Shown here piece after piece: positions 1 to 10,541 of a stretch of 64,000 nt of DNA. Location: assembly GCF_000503895.1 (NCBI RefSeq), contig NC_022997.1:2128501-2192500 (forward strand), given 5' to 3'. Both the position numbers and the translations under genes were made by a program. Each line of letters starts with the position of its first letter. Position 1 is the stretch's first letter. The notes beneath the pieces were generated by a model. That model was not told the DNA's origin, made no database searches, and saw only the letters and a program-made list of their open reading frames with translations. Origin of the DNA: Hyphomicrobium nitrativorans NL23. Its GTDB lineage: Bacteria; Pseudomonadota; Alphaproteobacteria; Rhizobiales; Hyphomicrobiaceae.

Positions 1-896
1 GGGAGGCGGAAGAGAAGGCAGGGCGCGATGCGGCTTTGGCCGCGGAGCGGAAGACCGAGATGCGCCGCATGGCGGACGCCTTCCAGCAGGCCATCGGCGG
101 GATCGTGGGCACGGTCTCCTCGGCGGCGAGCCAGCTCGAAACAGCGGCAGATTCGCTGACCAAGACGGCCGACAGGACGCAGGAGCTTTCGGGCAGCGCG
201 GCCTCGGCTTCGGAGCAGACCTCAGCCAACGTGGAAGGGGTCGCTGCGGCATCCGAGCAGCTTGCGACGACGGTCTCCGAGATCAGCCGGCAGGTGCACG
301 AGAGCAGCGTGATCGCGGGCCAGGCCGTTCAGCAGGCGGCGCGGACCAACGAGCAGGTGGCGGTGCTCTCGCAGTCCGCCGACCGGATCGGCGACGTGAT
401 CAGCCTGATCAGCACCATCGCCGGGCAGACCAACCTGCTGGCCCTTAACGCCACCATCGAGGCGGCGCGCGCGGGCGATGCGGGCAAGGGGTTTGCGGTC
501 GTTGCCCAGGAAGTGAAGGCGCTGGCGTCCCAGACCGCCAAGGCCACGCACGAGATCTCGTCGCAGATCGCGGGAATGCAGGCGGCGACCACCGAGGCGG
601 TCGATGCCATCCGCGAGATCACGGCGACGATCAACCAGATCTCGGACATCTCCGGCACCATTGCCGCAGCCGTCGAGGAGCAGGACGCGACGACCAAGGA
701 GATCAGCCGCAACGTCGTCGAGGCGGCCAAGGGCACGCAGGAGGTGGCGAGCAGCATCACGGACGTGAGTGCGGGCGCCTCGCACACGGGGGCTGCTTCG
801 TCGCAACTGCTCGTGTCTGCGCGGCAACTCTCCGGCGAGAGCCAGAACCTCAACGTCGAGGTCGAGAAGTTCCTGGCGACGGTCCGCGCGGCCTGA
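1..896 (+). CDS. methyl-accepting chemotaxis protein, C-terminal part (5' end outside window)
   Basis: The reading frame is open from base 3, so this is the tail of a longer chemoreceptor whose sensor and membrane parts lie upstream of the window. About 298 residues are visible, nearly all long amphipathic helix rich in Ala, Gln, Glu and Ser, typical of the cytoplasmic signalling coiled coil. The hairpin tip that binds CheA and CheW is clear: [16 protein letters not shown] followed by [15 protein letters not shown]. Gln/Glu pairs along the helices are plausible methylation sites. The protein would pass ligand signals to CheA. No chemotaxis kinase genes are near. A hairpin terminator follows the stop by about 30 bases. 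Confidence 0.95.
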   Translation, partial: EAEEKAGRDAALAAERKTEMRRMADAFQQAIGGIVGTVSSAASQLETAADSLTKTADRTQELSGSAASASEQTSANVEGVAAASEQLATTVSEISRQVHESSVIAGQAVQQAARTNEQVAVLSQSADRIGDVISLISTIAGQTNLLALNATIEAARAGDAGKGFAVVAQEVKALASQTAKATHEISSQIAGMQAATTEAVDAIREITATINQISDISGTIAAAVEEQDATTKEISRNVVEAAKGTQEVASSITDVSAGASHTGAASSQLLVSARQLSGESQNLNVEVEKFLATVRAA

Positions 897-927
897 CGTT
901 CGCAATCCTTAGATCGATATGCAAGAT

Positions 928-956
928 AGCCTCCGGCCTGTGGCCGGGGGCTTTTT
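928..956 (+). terminator. rho-independent terminator after the chemoreceptor gene
   Basis: An 11-bp stem (AGCCTCCGGCC with GGCCGGGGGCT, one T-G pair) with a 3-base loop is followed by TTTTT. It lies 32 bases after the chemoreceptor stop and just before the end of the convergent gph gene, so it would end transcription from the left. Confidence 0.85.
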
Positions 957-972
957 GCATGCGCCTGCCGCT

Positions 973-1662
973 TCAGGAGGCCGGGGCCCGCGCAAGCAGT
1001 TTGCGGACGGCGGCGTCCAGATCGGCGTAGCTATCGATGACGGTGTCGGGCTCGTAGGTTGCCACCGGCACGTCCGAATATCCGAAGGTGCACGCGATCG
1101 AAGGAATGCCGGCTGTGCGCGCCGTTTCGATATCTATGCCTGTGTCTCCCACCATGACCGCCGCCGCCTTGTCTCCACCGGCGAGTGCGATGGTGCCCGT
1201 GAGGTGGCCGGGGTGCGGCTTATGGACGGGGAAGGTGTCGCGTCCGGCGACGGCTGCAAAAAGATCTCTCACGCCAAGCTCGGCGAGAAGCTGCTCTGCG
1301 AGCGCCAGGCGCTTGTTGGTGCAGACGGCGAGGCGTGCGCCTTCGGAGCGGAATTGTTCGAGGGCCGCGATGGCGCCCTCGAACGGGCGGCTCTCACGCG
1401 CCAGGTTGGGCTCGTAGTAGGCGAGGAAGCGGGCGAGCAGGCGGTCGATTTCCGGCTCGTCCAGCGTGACGCCCGTTTCCTTGAGCCCGACCACGATCAT
1501 GCGCCGCGCGCCGAACCCGATCGCGTGACGGAGCGTTTCGGCCGGTACGGGCGGGAGGGCGAGGTCTGCGAGGGCATGGTTGGTTGCCGCCACGAGATCG
1601 GGTGCGGTATCGACCAGGGTGCCGTCGAGGTCGAAAACGAGGGTCGCGTTGTGCATGGGCAT
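973..1662 (-). CDS. gph: phosphoglycolate phosphatase (HAD family)
   Basis: Predicted to dephosphorylate 2-phosphoglycolate, clearing a product of DNA 3'-end repair or of oxygenase side reactions. The 229-residue length fits the family. HAD motif I is FDLDGTLVDT near the N-terminus (nucleophile about D11, acid/base D13); motif II is VCTNK, with a motif IV GDTGIDIETA near residue 175; a helical cap lies between motifs I and II. The start at 1662 gives MPMHNATLVF; the second Met two codons on is an equal alternative. It is convergent with the chemoreceptor gene and divergent from rpiA. Other HAD phosphatases share these motifs, so the substrate is inferred from overall similarity. Confidence 0.88.
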   Translation of the reverse strand: MPMHNATLVFDLDGTLVDTAPDLVAATNHALADLALPPVPAETLRHAIGFGARRMIVVGLKETGVTLDEPEIDRLLARFLAYYEPNLARESRPFEGAIAALEQFRSEGARLAVCTNKRLALAEQLLAELGVRDLFAAVAGRDTFPVHKPHPGHLTGTIALAGGDKAAAVMVGDTGIDIETARTAGIPSIACTFGYSDVPVATYEPDTVIDSYADLDAAVRKLLARAPAS

Positions 1663-1838
1663 CGTCTACGCGCTTCACGTGCGGGCCGCAAGGCGATGCG
1701 GGCAAGATGGGGGACGGGCCACTCCTCCTTATCCTTAAGGGTTTCGCGCCGACGGATTTGGCCGCTGCCTACGGAGGTTGAGGCTTGCTCTCGACCGCAT
1801 CGGCTGGCAGACAAAGACAAACGGCAGAAGGACACGAC

Positions 1839-2561
1839 ATGTCGGTTGAGAGCTACAAGCTGGCCGCGGCGCGGCGTGCCCTCCAGTTCGTGGAGCCGGG
1901 AATGCGGCTGGGGCTCGGAACAGGGTCGACGGCTTCCAAGTTCGTCGAGCTTCTGGCGGGCGAGGTGCGCGCCGGGCTTCAGGTGCTGTGCGTGCCGACT
2001 TCCGAAGAGACGCAGCGTCTCGCCGAGCAGCACGGCATTCCGCTGACGACGCTGTGCGAGACGCCGCTTCTGGATCTCACCATCGACGGGGCGGACGAGA
2101 TCGACGGCGAGTTGCGCCTGATCAAGGGCGGGGGCGGCGCGCTGCTGCGCGAGAAGATCGTGGCGACGGCCTCCGACCGGATGATCGTGATCGCGGACAG
2201 CGCCAAGCAGGTGGCGAAGCTCGGAGCTTTTCCGCTGCCCGTCGAGGTGGCGCGCTTCGGCATGACGGCGACGCGCAACATGATCGAGATGCTGGCTGCG
2301 GATGCGGGTTGCCACGGCGAGATCACGCAGCGGCTCCTGTCCGACGGCGCGCCGTTCGTGACCGATGGGGGCAATTACATCTTCGATTGCGCGTTCGGCC
2401 CGATGGAAGATCCGGAAGCGCTCGACGAAGCGCTGAAGTTCATCCCCGGTGTGGTCGAGAACGGGCTTTTCCTCGGCATTGCGGATGCGGCCATCATCGG
2501 CGGGCCTGAGGGCGTCGCCGTCATCGAAGCGCAATATGGCGAAAGCCAAGAGGCCGTTTAG
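1839..2561 (+). CDS. rpiA: ribose-5-phosphate isomerase A
   Basis: Interconverts ribose-5-phosphate and ribulose-5-phosphate in the pentose phosphate pathway. The ATG at 1839 is chosen because AGAAGGA lies 6-7 bases before it and [15 protein letters not shown] is a normal RpiA N-terminus; the frame is open further upstream but without a good start. At 240 residues it is slightly longer than the E. coli enzyme (219), with an acidic C-terminal tail. Family motifs are present in order: GTGSTASKF (phosphate loop), PTSEET, DGADEID (active-site acid), and [11 protein letters not shown] (catalytic Lys region). It is followed within 40 bases by the transporter gene on the same strand. Confidence 0.95.
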   Translation: MSVESYKLAAARRALQFVEPGMRLGLGTGSTASKFVELLAGEVRAGLQVLCVPTSEETQRLAEQHGIPLTTLCETPLLDLTIDGADEIDGELRLIKGGGGALLREKIVATASDRMIVIADSAKQVAKLGAFPLPVEVARFGMTATRNMIEMLAADAGCHGEITQRLLSDGAPFVTDGGNYIFDCAFGPMEDPEALDEALKFIPGVVENGLFLGIADAAIIGGPEGVAVIEAQYGESQEAV

Positions 2562-2599
2562 GCGATTTGGGTCGCCATGCACGCGGACGCCGGTTGGCC

Positions 2600-3565
2600 A
2601 TGACGCGCGAAACTCTGGAGCGCCGGCAGGTCTGGGTCTATGTCGCGGCCATCGCGGCCGGACTTTGCGTAGGCCTGGGGGCGCCGCACGCGGGGCCGAT
2701 TTTCGAAGCGCTGCTGTGGCCGTGCCTCGCGTTTCTCCTGTTTGCCACGTTCACGCAAGTGCCGCTTGCCGCGCTTCCTGCCGCGCTGCGCGACACGCGC
2801 TTCATGACGGCTGTGCTGATCGGCAACTTCGCCGTGTTGCCGCTGCTGGTGGCTGCATTGTTGCCGCTGCTTCCCGACGATCCGGCCGTGCGGCTCGGGG
2901 TGCTGCTGGTGCTGCTCGTGCCCTGCACGGACTGGTTCATCACGTTCACGCACCAGGCGGGCGGCGATACGCAGCGCGCCATCGCCGTGACGCCCGTGGT
3001 GCTGATCGTGCAGATTGTGCTGCTGCCGGTCTATCTGTGGGCGTTCATGGGGGACGGGCTCAGCGACGCGGTTTCCGGGTCGAGGATGTTGGCGGTGTTT
3101 CTGCTCGTCATCACCATGCCGCTGGCGGGCGCCTATGCGACCGAGCGCTGGGCGGGCCGGGGCACGGGCCGGGCGGCGCTGATCGGCCGGCTCGGATGGC
3201 TTCCGGTGCCGCTGCTTGCGTTGGTGCTGTTCCTTATCGGCGCTTCGCAGGTGGAGACGGTGGAAGCCTCCCTTCCGCTTGCGGGGGATGTCGCGGCGGT
3301 GTTCGTGCTGTTTTTCGCCGGGGCAGTTCTCGTCGGGATCGGGGCGGGACGTCTTTTCCGCTTGCCGCTGGCCGAGGCGCGTACGCTGGTGTTCAGTTTC
3401 GCGACGCGCAATTCGTTTGTGGTGCTGCCGCTCGCTCTTGCACTTCCGGCGGAATGGGCTGCGGCGGCGGTTGTGATCGTGCTGCAATCGGTGGTGGAGC
3501 TGTTCGGCGTTCTGGTGCTGCTGTGGCTCGCGCCGCGGATACTCTCGTCCCGTCACGAAAGCTGA
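2600..3565 (+). CDS. Acr3/bile acid:sodium symporter-type membrane transporter
   Basis: A very hydrophobic protein of 321 residues with about ten predicted membrane spans, the size and pattern of the BART/Acr3-BASS superfamily. The segment LLVPCTDWFITFTHQAGGD is typical of the subgroup usually annotated arsenic resistance protein, and its Cys sits where a functional thiol is found in Acr3 pumps. ATG at 2600 (MTRETLERRQ) is preferred over an upstream alternative that would add an unusual basic leader. It lies 38 bases after rpiA and may be cotranscribed. No arsR or arsC is nearby, so arsenite export is a possibility, not a demonstrated role; another organic anion is equally possible. Confidence 0.75.
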   Translation: MTRETLERRQVWVYVAAIAAGLCVGLGAPHAGPIFEALLWPCLAFLLFATFTQVPLAALPAALRDTRFMTAVLIGNFAVLPLLVAALLPLLPDDPAVRLGVLLVLLVPCTDWFITFTHQAGGDTQRAIAVTPVVLIVQIVLLPVYLWAFMGDGLSDAVSGSRMLAVFLLVITMPLAGAYATERWAGRGTGRAALIGRLGWLPVPLLALVLFLIGASQVETVEASLPLAGDVAAVFVLFFAGAVLVGIGAGRLFRLPLAEARTLVFSFATRNSFVVLPLALALPAEWAAAAVVIVLQSVVELFGVLVLLWLAPRILSSRHES

Positions 3566-3671
3566 CCGGGGTGCGCCGCCTGAGCGGTGCGTTGACCGGG
3601 CGGGTTGCGCGAGGTGCGCAGTTCCGTCAGGTTGGCGCCCGCTTCGACAACCAGGCAGGATGCTTTTCCTC

Positions 3672-5042
3672 ATGAGTGGGACGGATTTCGATCTTTTCGT
3701 CATCGGCGGCGGCTCGGGCGGCGTCAGGGCTGCGCGGATTGCGGCTGGCTATGGGGCGAAGGTCGCGATTGCCGAGCGCGACCGTTTCGGCGGGACGTGC
3801 GTCATTCGGGGATGCGTGCCGAAAAAGCTGTTCGTTTACGCCTCACGCTTTGCGGACGATTTCGAGGACGCGCGCGGTTTCGGCTGGACGGTGGGCGAGC
3901 GGTCGTTCGACTGGGCGACGCTGGTGGCCAACAAGGATCGCGAGATCGCGAGGATCGAAGGCGTCTATGAGGGCAACCTCAAGCTCAAGGGCGTGACGAC
4001 GATCAAGGCGCGCGCCAAGCTCGACGGGCCGGGGCACGTGAAACTCGACGACGGCACACGCATCACCGCCAAGACGATCCTGATCGCGACGGGCGGGCAG
4101 CCGGTGCGGTATGCGGATATTCCCGGCGTCGATAACGTGTGTGTATCTGACGACATCTTCGAGCTGAAGGAGCTGCCGCGGCGCATCGTGGTGTGCGGGG
4201 GCGGCTATATCGCGGTGGAGTTTGCGTCGATTTTCGCCGGGCTCGGCGTCGAGACGACGCTGATGCACCGGGGCGAGAAGGTGTTACGCGGGTTCGACGA
4301 GGAGTTGCGCGACGGGCTGATGGAGGCGATGGCGGCGCGCGGCATTCGTTTGATGATGAAGACCGAGATCATCGGTGTTGCGGCGTGCCCCGGGAGTTTC
4401 AACGTTGCGCTTGCCAACGGGGAGACGATGGAGACGGACCTCGTGTTCTCGGCCATCGGGCGCGCGCCGTGCACGGGGGATCTGGGGCTCGAAACGGTGG
4501 GGATCGAGACGGGCGCGAAGGGCGAGATTCCGGTAGACGACTATTCCGAGACGTCGGTGCCCGGCATCTATGCGGTGGGCGACGTTACGGACCGTGTGAA
4601 CCTCACGCCGGTTGCGATCCGGGAGGGGCATGCGTTCGCGGATACGGTGTTCGGCAATCGGCCGGTCAAGGTGGATCATTCGGTCGTGCCGACGGGCGTT
4701 TTCACGACGCCGGAGATCGGGACGGTTGGGTTGACGGAAGAGGTGGCGCGCGCGACGGGATACGAGATCGATCTCTATAAGGCGCGCTTCCGGCCGCTCC
4801 GCAACATCGTATCCGGGCGCGACGAGCGGACGCTGATGAAGCTCGTCGTCGATGCCAAGACGGATCGCGTCCTCGGGTGCCACATGATGGGTCCGGATGC
4901 GGCGGAGATCGTGCAGATGGCAGGCGTGGCACTGACCATGGGGGCGAGCAAGGCGGATTTCGACGCGACGATTGCGCTGCATCCCTCGGCGGCGGAGGAA
5001 CTCGTGACGATGCGCGACAAATGGGTGCCGCCGGCCGTGTGA
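3672..5042 (+). CDS. gor: glutathione-disulfide reductase
   Basis: NADPH-dependent reduction of glutathione disulfide in the cytoplasm. The 456-residue protein has the FAD-binding GGGSGG at residues 12-17, the redox-active disulfide GGTCVIRGCVPKK (C43 and C48), an NADPH-binding GGGYIAVEFA in the middle, the second FAD motif GIYAVGDVTD, and the C-terminal His-Glu pair in LHPSAAEE used for proton transfer across the dimer. The CVIRGC form is the plant/rhizobial type rather than the E. coli CVNVGC. The start ATG at 3672 gives MSGTDFDLFVIGGG; an in-frame Met four codons upstream is less likely. About 100 bases separate it from the transporter gene. Confidence 0.94.
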   Translation: MSGTDFDLFVIGGGSGGVRAARIAAGYGAKVAIAERDRFGGTCVIRGCVPKKLFVYASRFADDFEDARGFGWTVGERSFDWATLVANKDREIARIEGVYEGNLKLKGVTTIKARAKLDGPGHVKLDDGTRITAKTILIATGGQPVRYADIPGVDNVCVSDDIFELKELPRRIVVCGGGYIAVEFASIFAGLGVETTLMHRGEKVLRGFDEELRDGLMEAMAARGIRLMMKTEIIGVAACPGSFNVALANGETMETDLVFSAIGRAPCTGDLGLETVGIETGAKGEIPVDDYSETSVPGIYAVGDVTDRVNLTPVAIREGHAFADTVFGNRPVKVDHSVVPTGVFTTPEIGTVGLTEEVARATGYEIDLYKARFRPLRNIVSGRDERTLMKLVVDAKTDRVLGCHMMGPDAAEIVQMAGVALTMGASKADFDATIALHPSAAEELVTMRDKWVPPAV

Positions 5043-5143
5043 TTCAGCAAGCCGAGCGATCGCGCTTTCGCTCGATGCTGCGATGAGCTGAATTCCGCTC
5101 CGGCACTAAGGGGCGTTTCGGACTTAAAGACGAGAGTGACGTG

Positions 5144-5899
5144 ATGAACCGTTTGAAGGACAAGGTTGCCGTCGTGACGGGCGCGGGGGCGGGCATCGGG
5201 CTCGCGATCTCGCGGCTGTTCGCGGAAGAGGGCGCGACCGTTTACATCACGGACGTGAACGGGGAGAGTGCGACGGCGGCAGCGGATGCGCTTCGCGGGC
5301 GCGGGCTTTCGGCTACGGCGCTTACCGTGGACGTGTCGCGCGGGCAGGACGTGAATGCGCTCGTTCGCGACGTGGAGAAGGGCTCGGGACGCGCGGACAT
5401 CGTCGTCAACAACGCCGGGCTCAACGTGCGCAGCGACTTCCGCCATTTGTCGGATGCGGACTGGGTGAAGATCCGCGAGGTCAATCTCGACGGCGTGGTG
5501 CGGGTCGCACGCGATACGTTCGGGCTGCTCAAGGCGTCGGGCGCGGGCTCGCTGATCAACGTGTCGTCGATCATGGGGCAGCGCGGGCTGCGCCAGCTCG
5601 CGGGCTATTCTGCCACCAAAGGTGCGGTCACCGCGCTGACGAAGGCGCTCGCCGTGGAGTATGCGCCTTACAACATCCGCGTGAATACGCTGGCGCCCGG
5701 CTACATCGATACCGCGCTGACGGAGCGCTTTCTCAAGAACCCGTTCGTCAGCAAGGCGCTGCTCGACAAGACGCCGATGCGCCGGTTCGGTACGGCGGAC
5801 GACATCGCCCGCGCGGCGCTGTTCCTTGCGAGCGACGATGCGGCTTATGTGTCGGGCACCGAGCTTGTCGTGGATGGCGGGATGACGGCGAGCTTGTAA
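5144..5899 (+). CDS. SDR-family NAD(P)-dependent oxidoreductase (FabG-like)
   Basis: Classical short-chain dehydrogenase of 251 residues. The cofactor motif TGAGAGIG is at residues 12-19, NNAG follows at about 90, the catalytic Ser is in NVSSIMG near 142, and the YSATK motif places the catalytic Tyr/Lys at Y155/K159. The C-terminal VSGTELVVDGGMTASL is standard for the family. The start is taken as ATG at 5144 rather than the GTG one codon earlier. It is a single gene with about 100 bases before it and a gene-poor gap after it. The alcohol or ketone substrate cannot be told from sequence; fatty acid or polyhydroxyalkanoate metabolism are both possible. Confidence 0.9.
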   Translation: MNRLKDKVAVVTGAGAGIGLAISRLFAEEGATVYITDVNGESATAAADALRGRGLSATALTVDVSRGQDVNALVRDVEKGSGRADIVVNNAGLNVRSDFRHLSDADWVKIREVNLDGVVRVARDTFGLLKASGAGSLINVSSIMGQRGLRQLAGYSATKGAVTALTKALAVEYAPYNIRVNTLAPGYIDTALTERFLKNPFVSKALLDKTPMRRFGTADDIARAALFLASDDAAYVSGTELVVDGGMTASL

Positions 5900-6480
5900 T
5901 GCGTGTTGCGCCGGTTCTCAGGCGAGGGCTTCGTCGGTCCGCAAGACCTTGAGAGCGGGCGCAGCCTGAAGGCGGGCGACCTTGATCGGATGCCGGGTGG
6001 CCTTCACCGAGATGGCCGCTTTCTCATGGACGTCGGCGCCAAGACGTTTCGGCCTCAGCGGACGGCGCGCGGGTTTTGCGCGAAACGGCGGGAGCGGCTG
6101 CAGCAGCAAGGTGGCCTCCATGGCGTCATCGCTGCGGGTGCGTCACGCGCTCCCGCAAGGCGGCCGGTCTATCACCGGCAATCGAACGGCGGCAATCGGC
6201 ACGGGCGCACTGCCCACAGGCTTTGCGTGCCTCCCCATCGCGACGCCTAGCTCCCCTGTCAGCAATCGATGTGCCAGCGCGTGTGTGACAGGGAAAAGTG
6301 CTGAAAATCAAAGATCTGCATGATGTCTGCCGCCGACGATCATGACCTTTCGCCTCGGCGGCTGCCACCGCGTTATGCGGATCGCCCAATTGCTCATCAC
6401 AGAGGTTGCCTGCCGTTGGAGAGCGCAGAAATCTGGCCCTCGCCCGGTCTCGCGCGCTATGGTCGGGCGCAGGAAACGAT
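5900..6480. other. about 0.6 kb without a supported gene
   Basis: Several short frames cross this gap but none has a convincing start, ribosome site and protein-like composition. A 67-codon minus-strand frame (5918-6121) is rich in Ala, Arg, Pro and Leu and matches nothing recognised. The stretch is more mixed in base composition than its neighbours and ends in the strong inverted repeat at 6481-6525. It may be a decayed gene. Confidence 0.5.
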
Positions 6481-6530
6481 CTTAGAGCCGTTCCGATTTT
6501 GCTCGAATTGCGGAACGGCTCTAAGTTTTT
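6481..6530. repeat. 15-bp perfect inverted repeat followed by T tract (terminator-like)
   Basis: The arms CTTAGAGCCGTTCCG and CGGAACGGCTCTAAG pair perfectly across a 15-base AT-rich loop and are followed by TTTTTATTTG. It could fold into a strong hairpin that stops plus-strand transcription, but no gene ends just before it. It lies 94 bases before the metallopeptidase start, so it may instead be a dispersed intergenic palindrome or insulate that gene from upstream transcription. Confidence 0.6.
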
Positions 6531-6623
6531 ATTTGATCGTGCTTCTTATCGGACATCGTGCGTGCATGGCTTCGCCATGACCGGTTCCCACTTTTCCGGA
6601 AGCACTCTGGGCAGGATTCCGCA

Positions 6624-7628
6624 ATGCGCTACGACGAAAACGACAGGGAAAGCAAAAATATCGACGACCGGCGCGGCCAGCGTGACGGCGGCTTCCGATT
6701 TCCGGGAAGCGGGGGACCGGGCGTTCGAATTCCGGTCGGCGGCAAAGGGGGCATGAGCCTCACGACGCTGCTCATTATCGGCGCGATCATGCTGCTGTTC
6801 GGCATCAACCCGCTTGAGGTTCTGCTGGGCGGCGGCGGGCAGGGGAACTTCCCGGACATCACGCGCATGCCCGACCAGACGCAGCAGGCGCCGCGGCGTA
6901 CGGCGGAGCGCAACCCGTTCGAGATTCCGGGTCTGCCGGGCTCGCGAGAGACCAAGCAGGAGACGCCGGGCGCGCCGAAGGCCCAGGACGAGATGCGGAC
7001 CTTCATCGCCCGCGTCCTGGCCGATACCGAAGACGTCTGGAACGACGTGTTCAAAAGTGCGGGGCGGCAATACCAAGAACCGCAACTCGTGATGTTCACG
7101 GGCGCGACGCGCACCGCGTGCGGCACCGGCCAGTCGGCCATGGGGCCGTTCTACTGTCCGCTCGATCAGAAGGTCTATATCGACCTCGGCTTCTTCAACG
7201 AACTCGAACGGCGTTTCAACGCGCCGGGCGACTTCGCGCAGGCTTATGTCATCGCACACGAGGTGGGCCATCACGTGCAGACGCTGCTCGGCATTTCGGA
7301 GCAGGTGCAGCGCACGAAGCAGCGCGTGAGCCGGACCGAAGGCAATCGTATTCAGGTGATGATGGAGCTGCAGGCGGACTGCCTTGCGGGCGTGTGGGCC
7401 AACCTCAATCATCAGCTCAACAACCGGCTCGAAGACGGCGATATCGAGGAAGGGCTGAACGCGGCAAAGCAGATCGGCGACGACATGATCCAAAAGCGGC
7501 AGCAAGGATATGTGGTGCCGGATTCCTTCACGCACGGCTCGTCCGCGCAACGGAAGGAGTGGTTCACGCGCGGGTTCAAGTCGGGTGAGATGAAAAGCTG
7601 CGATACCTTCAACGCGGATAGTCTTTAG
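6624..7628 (+). CDS. ypfJ: neutral zinc metallopeptidase, YpfJ family
   Basis: A membrane-anchored putative zinc protease of 334 residues. Order of parts: a charged Gly-rich N-terminus (RESKNIDDRRGQRDGG), one hydrophobic segment (about residues 45-70, LLIIGAIMLLFGINPLEVLL), a Pro-rich linker, then the peptidase domain. The zinc motif is HEVGHH (H212, E213, H216), with LQADCLAGVWA downstream supplying the third ligand region. This is the layout of the Zn_peptidase (PF04228) family, whose biological substrate is unknown. ATG at 6624 was chosen because MRYDENDRESKN is a typical start for the family; upstream in-frame codons are not. Its stop is followed 3 bases later by a copy of the dispersed 3'-UTR element. 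Confidence 0.9.
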   Translation: MRYDENDRESKNIDDRRGQRDGGFRFPGSGGPGVRIPVGGKGGMSLTTLLIIGAIMLLFGINPLEVLLGGGGQGNFPDITRMPDQTQQAPRRTAERNPFEIPGLPGSRETKQETPGAPKAQDEMRTFIARVLADTEDVWNDVFKSAGRQYQEPQLVMFTGATRTACGTGQSAMGPFYCPLDQKVYIDLGFFNELERRFNAPGDFAQAYVIAHEVGHHVQTLLGISEQVQRTKQRVSRTEGNRIQVMMELQADCLAGVWANLNHQLNNRLEDGDIEEGLNAAKQIGDDMIQKRQQGYVVPDSFTHGSSAQRKEWFTRGFKSGEMKSCDTFNADSL

Positions 7629-7631
7629 AGT

Positions 7632-7760
7632 GCGTACGCAAGTGGCGGGAAGCTTCGGATAAGGGGACGGTTGCCGAGTGGATGTCCGGCGCAGTATGCG
7701 GAGCGCGGCTTCGCCATGACCGCCGGGGGCGCGGTCGCGCCCCGAGCGCTGACGCGCTGG
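7632..7760 (+). repeat. dispersed 3'-UTR hairpin element, copy A (divergent)
   Basis: It begins GCGTACGCAAG, then GAAGCTTCGGATAAG and GTGGATGTCCGGCGCA as in the other copies, followed by GGGGCGC-GGTC-GCGCCCC and AGCGC-TGAC-GCGCT hairpins shared almost exactly with the copy at 27301. The first hairpin is partly decayed. It starts 3 bases after the metallopeptidase stop, in sense orientation. Confidence 0.75.
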
Positions 7761-7813
7761 GTTGATGAGTTCGCGACCAAGGATTCACGAGGCTTCGAGA
7801 GTGTGGCGCTGGG

Positions 7814-7850
7814 TCCCGGGTCGGTGCTTGCGCACCGCCCGGGATGACAG
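7814..7850 (+). repeat. 13-bp bulged hairpin ending in GGGATGACAG
   Basis: TCCCGGG-T-CGGTGC pairs with GCACCG-CCCGGGA around a TTGC loop, with a single bulged T. The trailing GGGATGACAG recurs after the 3'-UTR element at 15036-15045. It lies between the metallopeptidase and the convergent SPOR-like gene and resembles small palindromic repeats common in alphaproteobacterial intergenic DNA. Confidence 0.6.
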
Positions 7851-7865
7851 CCGAGGGGGACACGC

Positions 7866-8756
7866 TTAGAGCGCGTCGCCGGTGAACTGGCTCACGCGGC
7901 AGGGCGTGGCCTTGAGCGAAAGGTCCTCGCAAAGACGGCGGGCCTCGTCGACGGTCGGCATGGGGCCGACGATCAGATCGTAGCTCTCGTTGGGTCCCGA
8001 GCCGGACGCGACGTAGCGGGGCGCGAGGGCGCGGAAACTGTCGGCGTGGCGTTCCGACAGAAGCGTCCAGGAGAGGCGCAGGCTATCGACCGAGGGGCCT
8101 GTGGCGATCTGGACGCCGATCATGTTGCGGGTGCCCGGCGGCGGATCGGATGGCGGGGTCGCGGCCTGCTTTACGACCGGGGCGCCGAAGGTGATTTCCG
8201 AGCCGGCGCCAGTGGCCGGTGCGGAAACGCTGCCGGTCTCGACGCGGGACTTCGCTTTGGCCTCAGCCTGCTTGGCTGCTTTGGACGTTTCGCCCGCGTT
8301 CTTGCGGATGGGAGCGGGGAGCGCCGCCGTTTCCGTCGGAGGCTGCTGGCCGGTTGCGGCGGTGTCCTGGCCGCGGGCTCCGTTGGCTTCGGCAACGCGC
8401 GCGGCGCCGTCGGGCGATGTCTCAAGCGTGGCGATGCGGCTCAACAGCTCGCTCGTGACGTCGGTCTGGTTCGACACCTGCGCGCGCATTTCGATCAGCT
8501 CATTGCGGAAGAGATCGATGGTATCGCGCAGCGTGCGGACCTCGGCGGCAGTTTCGGCGAGGGTTTCCGGACCGTCGCCGTAGGCTGCGTGGTCGGACGC
8601 GCCGAGAACCCCCGCGACCGTTGCGGGCTGCGTGACGATAAGGCCGAGGTAGACCAAAGACAGGGCCGCGAGGACGGTCCAGACCGTAACGTAGGGTGTG
8701 AACGTCCGGCGCCCTGTCTCGGGCGAACTTGGTTGTGGCAGGTGTTTTTCTGTCAT
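7866..8756 (-). CDS. membrane-anchored protein with C-terminal SPOR-like domain
   Basis: A 296-residue protein, single-pass and probably periplasmic. A short cytoplasmic tail (MTEKHLPQPSSPETGRR) precedes one membrane segment (about residues 24-48, VWTVLAALSLVYLGLIV). A helical region follows (RTLRDTIDLFRNELIEMRAQV), then an Ala/Pro/Lys-rich linker, then a C-terminal domain of about 85 residues starting IGVQIATGPSVDSLRLSW and containing LIVGPMPTVDEARRLCEDL, which has the shape of a SPOR (peptidoglycan-binding) domain. ATG at 8756 is the first start that keeps the membrane segment near the N-terminus. It is divergent from glmU and may help in cell-wall work. The SPOR call is by pattern only. 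Confidence 0.72.
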   Translation of the reverse strand: MTEKHLPQPSSPETGRRTFTPYVTVWTVLAALSLVYLGLIVTQPATVAGVLGASDHAAYGDGPETLAETAAEVRTLRDTIDLFRNELIEMRAQVSNQTDVTSELLSRIATLETSPDGAARVAEANGARGQDTAATGQQPPTETAALPAPIRKNAGETSKAAKQAEAKAKSRVETGSVSAPATGAGSEITFGAPVVKQAATPPSDPPPGTRNMIGVQIATGPSVDSLRLSWTLLSERHADSFRALAPRYVASGSGPNESYDLIVGPMPTVDEARRLCEDLSLKATPCRVSQFTGDAL

Positions 8757-8927
8757 GACCTTGCTTTCCGAACCTCTCGCGCCTCGCCTCCCTTGGCTCC
8801 GATGAGGGAGCCCGGGCCCCCGCCGGCATTCGGCGAGGCGCACTTCTGATCTCGAAAGTTGGTGTCTGAGTCGGGCCTTAAGGGTCAACGCGGTGGGGCG
8901 ATGCAACTGTGGACGGTTTGGGGATAG

Positions 8928-10412
<1,485 letters not shown>

Positions 10413-10541
10413 TCGTTAAGATTAGACATATTCTTTGATTTGAACGGGCGTGCGGGCTCCCGTACGGCATATTTCTCGCATCTGTTTGCATTTCAACGAT
10501 TTGCGGCTGACGCGGGAAGACAATTCAGCGAGGGCTCTTTC

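Noticed and set aside
2600-3565. An arsenic resistance operon
   Set aside because: The transporter stands between rpiA and gor; no arsR, arsC or arsH is nearby, so the role is left open.
5918-6121. 67-codon minus-strand frame in the gap after the SDR gene
   Set aside because: No recognised domain, biased Ala/Arg/Pro composition and no clear ribosome site; kept only as a note in the gap entry.
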